From: SIG437 sp045648985
Lineage (GTDB): Bacteria; Bacillota; Clostridia; UBA1381; UBA9506
Direction of reading: 5' to 3'
Length of the DNA stretch: 43,638 bases
NCBI GenBank assembly: GCA_045648985.1
Contig: JAZROZ010000036.1
Span: 1 to 43,638 of the forward strand
The notes under the pieces are model-generated. The model was given only the letters and a program-made list of their open reading frames with translations, was not told the origin of the DNA and searched no databases. The translations under genes were made by a program, and so were the position numbers. Positions 41,975 to 43,638 of the stretch are shown here, in pieces. Numbering within the stretch: the stretch's first letter is position 1; each line of letters opens with the position of its first letter.

Positions 41975-42020
41975 GGAACACTCTGTGTTTCTTTTTACTC
42001 TTTTCTTCACAGAGTGTTCC
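41975..42020 (+). promoter_or_regulatory. 13-bp inverted repeat before the scaffold gene
   Basis: GGAACACTCTGTG (41975-41987) pairs perfectly with CACAGAGTGTTCC (42008-42020) around a T-rich 20-base loop. No T run follows, so it is not a standard terminator; it could be an RNA-binding or processing element for the capsid transcript. Confidence 0.65.
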
Positions 42021-42060
42021 TATCAATCCAGCCTACTCGAGGCGTAAAACGGAGGTAAAT

Positions 42061-42498
42061 ATGAATAACGAACAGAGTTTAAGCGAACAGAATCAGAATG
42101 AGGAAAACAGTAGCACAAATACTCAACCGGAAGGGAATGAGAATAAGACAGATAAGCTGTTCACTCAGGAAGAAGTAAACAAAATTGTCTCAGAGCGTCT
42201 CAATAAAGAAAGACAGAGAACGGTGCAGAGACAGAATGAGAATGCGCTCGATGCACGCGAGAGTGAATTATCTGCAAGGGAAAATCTTTTGACCTGCAGA
42301 GACTTTATAGATGAAAACAAATACAATCCTAAACTGTTGGAGTTGTTCAACACTTCGGATGCAGAAACCTTTAAAGAAAGTGTAAATAAACTTTTTGAAG
42401 TTTTTCCGAGTTTGCTAAATACTCCTGCAGATGTGGCGCCAATAGGAGATTTTGAAGCAGATGCATTGGCGAGCGTGTTCAAACCACCAAAAATTTAA
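42061..42498 (+). CDS. Capsid scaffold-like protein (DUF4355 type)
   Basis: 145 residues, start ATG 42061 with GGAGG upstream. An acidic disordered N-terminus (NEENSSTNTQPEGN) leads into FTQEEVNKIVSERLNKERQR and a coiled coil, the pattern of DUF4355 phage scaffolding proteins; a C-terminal segment (ADALASVFKPPK) would contact the capsid protein. It is directly followed by the capsid gene, the usual pairing. Confidence 0.8.
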   Translation: MNNEQSLSEQNQNEENSSTNTQPEGNENKTDKLFTQEEVNKIVSERLNKERQRTVQRQNENALDARESELSARENLLTCRDFIDENKYNPKLLELFNTSDAETFKESVNKLFEVFPSLLNTPADVAPIGDFEADALASVFKPPKI

Positions 42499-42512
42499 GG
42501 AGTTGAATACGA

Positions 42513-43346
42513 TTGGGGATTGAATTAGTAACAAAATTTCAGCCGTATGTAGATGATATGTTTGCAACGGAAAGTAAGAGAAGTCTTCTGACTAATAACG
42601 ATTTTGATTGGACGGGAGCGCACACTGTAAAAATATACAAAATAACAACATCTGCCATGAACGACTATGACAGAGAAGGAGCTGGACCCGGAGCTTCACG
42701 TTACGGAGCTATTGATAACTTAGATGCAACAACAGAAGAAATGACACTGAAAAAAGACAGGTCATTCACTTTTGCAATCGATAAGCTTGACAATGACGAG
42801 ACAGGCAATCAGTTAAGCGCAGCATCAGCTCTGGCAAGACAGTGCAGAGAGGTTGTTGTCCCTGAGATTGACTCGTATGTGTATGCAGTAATGGCAGCGA
42901 ATGCAGGAACTAAAGCAGAGCCTTCAGAACTGACAGAAGAAAACATATATGACGAGATTTTAAAAGCAAGCTTAGCTTTAGATGATGCAGAAGTGCCTGA
43001 AACAGGGCGTAGTCTTGTTGTATCATCAGCAACATATAATCTTATGAAAAAGTGCAAGGAAATTGTTATGGAGACAAATATCGGCAACGAATTGCGCTTG
43101 AAAGGTGTTATCAGTATTCTTGATGGTTTTAATGTTGTTAAAGTGCCATCAGTACGTTTGCCTAAAAACTTCGGCTTTATGGCTGTACATCCGAGTGCAA
43201 CGGTTGCGCCGGTTAAACTCGAGGAATACAAAACACATTCAAATCCGCCTGGAATAAGCGGTGATCTTGTCGAAGGTCGTATTTGTTATGATGCATTTGT
43301 TCTTGAGAATAAGACAAAGGCTTTATACTATCACGCTACAGAGTAA
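42513..43346 (+). CDS. Phage major capsid-like protein
   Basis: 277 residues from TTG 42513 (TAAGGAG upstream). It starts MGIELVTKFQPYVDDMFATESKRS, has a WTGAHTVKIYKI strand, the DYDREGAGPGASRYGAID linker and AASALARQCREVVVPEIDSYVYAVM helix, and ends with a beta-rich domain (ILDGFNVVKVPSVRLPKN, LEGRICYDAFVLENKTKALYYH). This arrangement fits HK97-fold capsid proteins of Firmicutes phages. Placement after a scaffold supports it. No terminase or portal gene lies upstream within the element. Confidence 0.82.
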   Translation: MGIELVTKFQPYVDDMFATESKRSLLTNNDFDWTGAHTVKIYKITTSAMNDYDREGAGPGASRYGAIDNLDATTEEMTLKKDRSFTFAIDKLDNDETGNQLSAASALARQCREVVVPEIDSYVYAVMAANAGTKAEPSELTEENIYDEILKASLALDDAEVPETGRSLVVSSATYNLMKKCKEIVMETNIGNELRLKGVISILDGFNVVKVPSVRLPKNFGFMAVHPSATVAPVKLEEYKTHSNPPGISGDLVEGRICYDAFVLENKTKALYYHATE

Positions 43347-43368
43347 ACCTTCTATTTCAATTTTTGTG

Positions 43369-43402
43369 AACAGACAGTCTTTTTTTCTTAAGGCTGTCTG
43401 TT
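43369..43402 (+). terminator. Hairpin after the capsid gene
   Basis: AACAGACAGTC (43369-43379) pairs with GGCTGTCTGTT (43392-43402), with one G-T pair. The T run lies in the loop, so termination is uncertain. Confidence 0.45.
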
Positions 43403-43425
43403 TGTGCATATATGAGAGAAAGAGT

Positions 43426-43458
43426 ACAACAAAGACACAACAAAGACACAACAAATAT
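43426..43458 (+). repeat. 11-bp tandem repeats upstream of the sigma factor gene
   Basis: ACAACAAAGAC occurs at 43426-43436 and 43437-43447, with a third partial copy ACAACAAATAT at 43448-43458. One repeat per helical turn, 30 bases before the sigma-factor gene, suggests a protein-binding array. Confidence 0.7.
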
Positions 43459-43488
43459 CGGCAATAAAATTTTGTAGAGGAGAATAAT

Positions 43489-43638
43489 ATGCTTATTCAA
43501 AAGGCAAAAAACAATGATGTTGATGCAATAGCAGAATTATATAATCAAAATATAGGCCTTATACGGAAAAAGTGCGTTGCGTTTGTATCTAACCGCTATA
43601 CTCTGGAAGATTTAATGCAAGAGGCTTATTTTGCTCTT
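43489..43638 (+). CDS. Sigma-70-family factor, N-terminal part (cut by the window)
   Basis: 50 residues are visible from ATG 43489 (AGAGGAG upstream). NNDVDAIAELYNQNIGLIRKKCVAFV and TLEDLMQEAYFAL match sigma-70 region 2, with the D-L-x-Q-E-A-x-x-A-L core-binding motif. A sigma factor encoded just after a capsid protein could direct late transcription of the element (inference). Length and region 4 are unknown. Confidence 0.7.
   Translation, partial: MLIQKAKNNDVDAIAELYNQNIGLIRKKCVAFVSNRYTLEDLMQEAYFAL

Overview
The window looks like a low-GC Gram-positive chromosome of the class Clostridia, probably a gut-type anaerobe. Supporting signs are consensus TTGACA-17-TATAAT promoters, AGGAGG ribosome binding sites, many TTG and GTG starts, a single-chain PurL, the rpmH-rnpA-yidD-yidC-jag cluster, YerC, a four-Cys L31, and large serine recombinases of the TnpX kind. 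Gene identities come from reading motifs; no database search was run.

Region 1 (1-about 14,200) is an accessory element. It opens with the end of an IS3-family insertion sequence that has removed the start of a RepA_N-type replication initiator gene. A promoter with a leader-peptide/attenuator-like leader follows, driving a SLOG-fold (DUF1273-type) protein and a small Cys-rich protein. A type I restriction-modification locus comes next: hsdM, rhuM, hsdS, then a terminator, a fresh promoter, an XRE regulator plus ImmA/IrrE protease, a structured leader, a DUF4417 gene, a toxin-like/immunity-like pair, and only then hsdR. HsdS carries a TAEL tandem repeat in its central spacer, the same tetrapeptide that changes specificity in EcoR124. 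The region closes with a long structured noncoding stretch, a TnpW-like gene and a large serine recombinase.

Region 2 (14,270-36,002) is ordinary chromosome. It holds a Rieske/FAD oxidoreductase, purL, lepA, hemW, a yerC/amino-acid ABC transporter cluster with an inserted GldA-like dehydrogenase, a zinc-ribbon/DUF5050 membrane protein, rpmH-rnpA-yidD-yidC-jag (without dnaA or mnmE beside it), rarA, a methyltransferase, thiI, a small multidrug-export protein, the minus-strand genes rpmE, secG and rpmB, and initiator tRNA-fMet.

Region 3 (35,981-end, cut by the window) is a phage-like element apparently integrated at the 3' end of tRNA-fMet. The serine integrase stop codon lies inside the tRNA. 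It has a CI/Cro-like switch with three matching operators, a tandem-XRE protein, a replisome organizer gene containing 11-bp-phased iteron-like repeats, a helicase-loader-like protein, small proteins, a second ImmA, a promoter with an abortive leader or small RNA, a scaffold-like protein, a major capsid-like protein, and the start of a sigma-70-type factor. No terminase, portal or head-tail gene lies between replication and capsid genes. That compact order (switch, replication, capsid, sigma factor) is the most unusual content of the window and may mark a capsid-encoding satellite or a little-described phage family.
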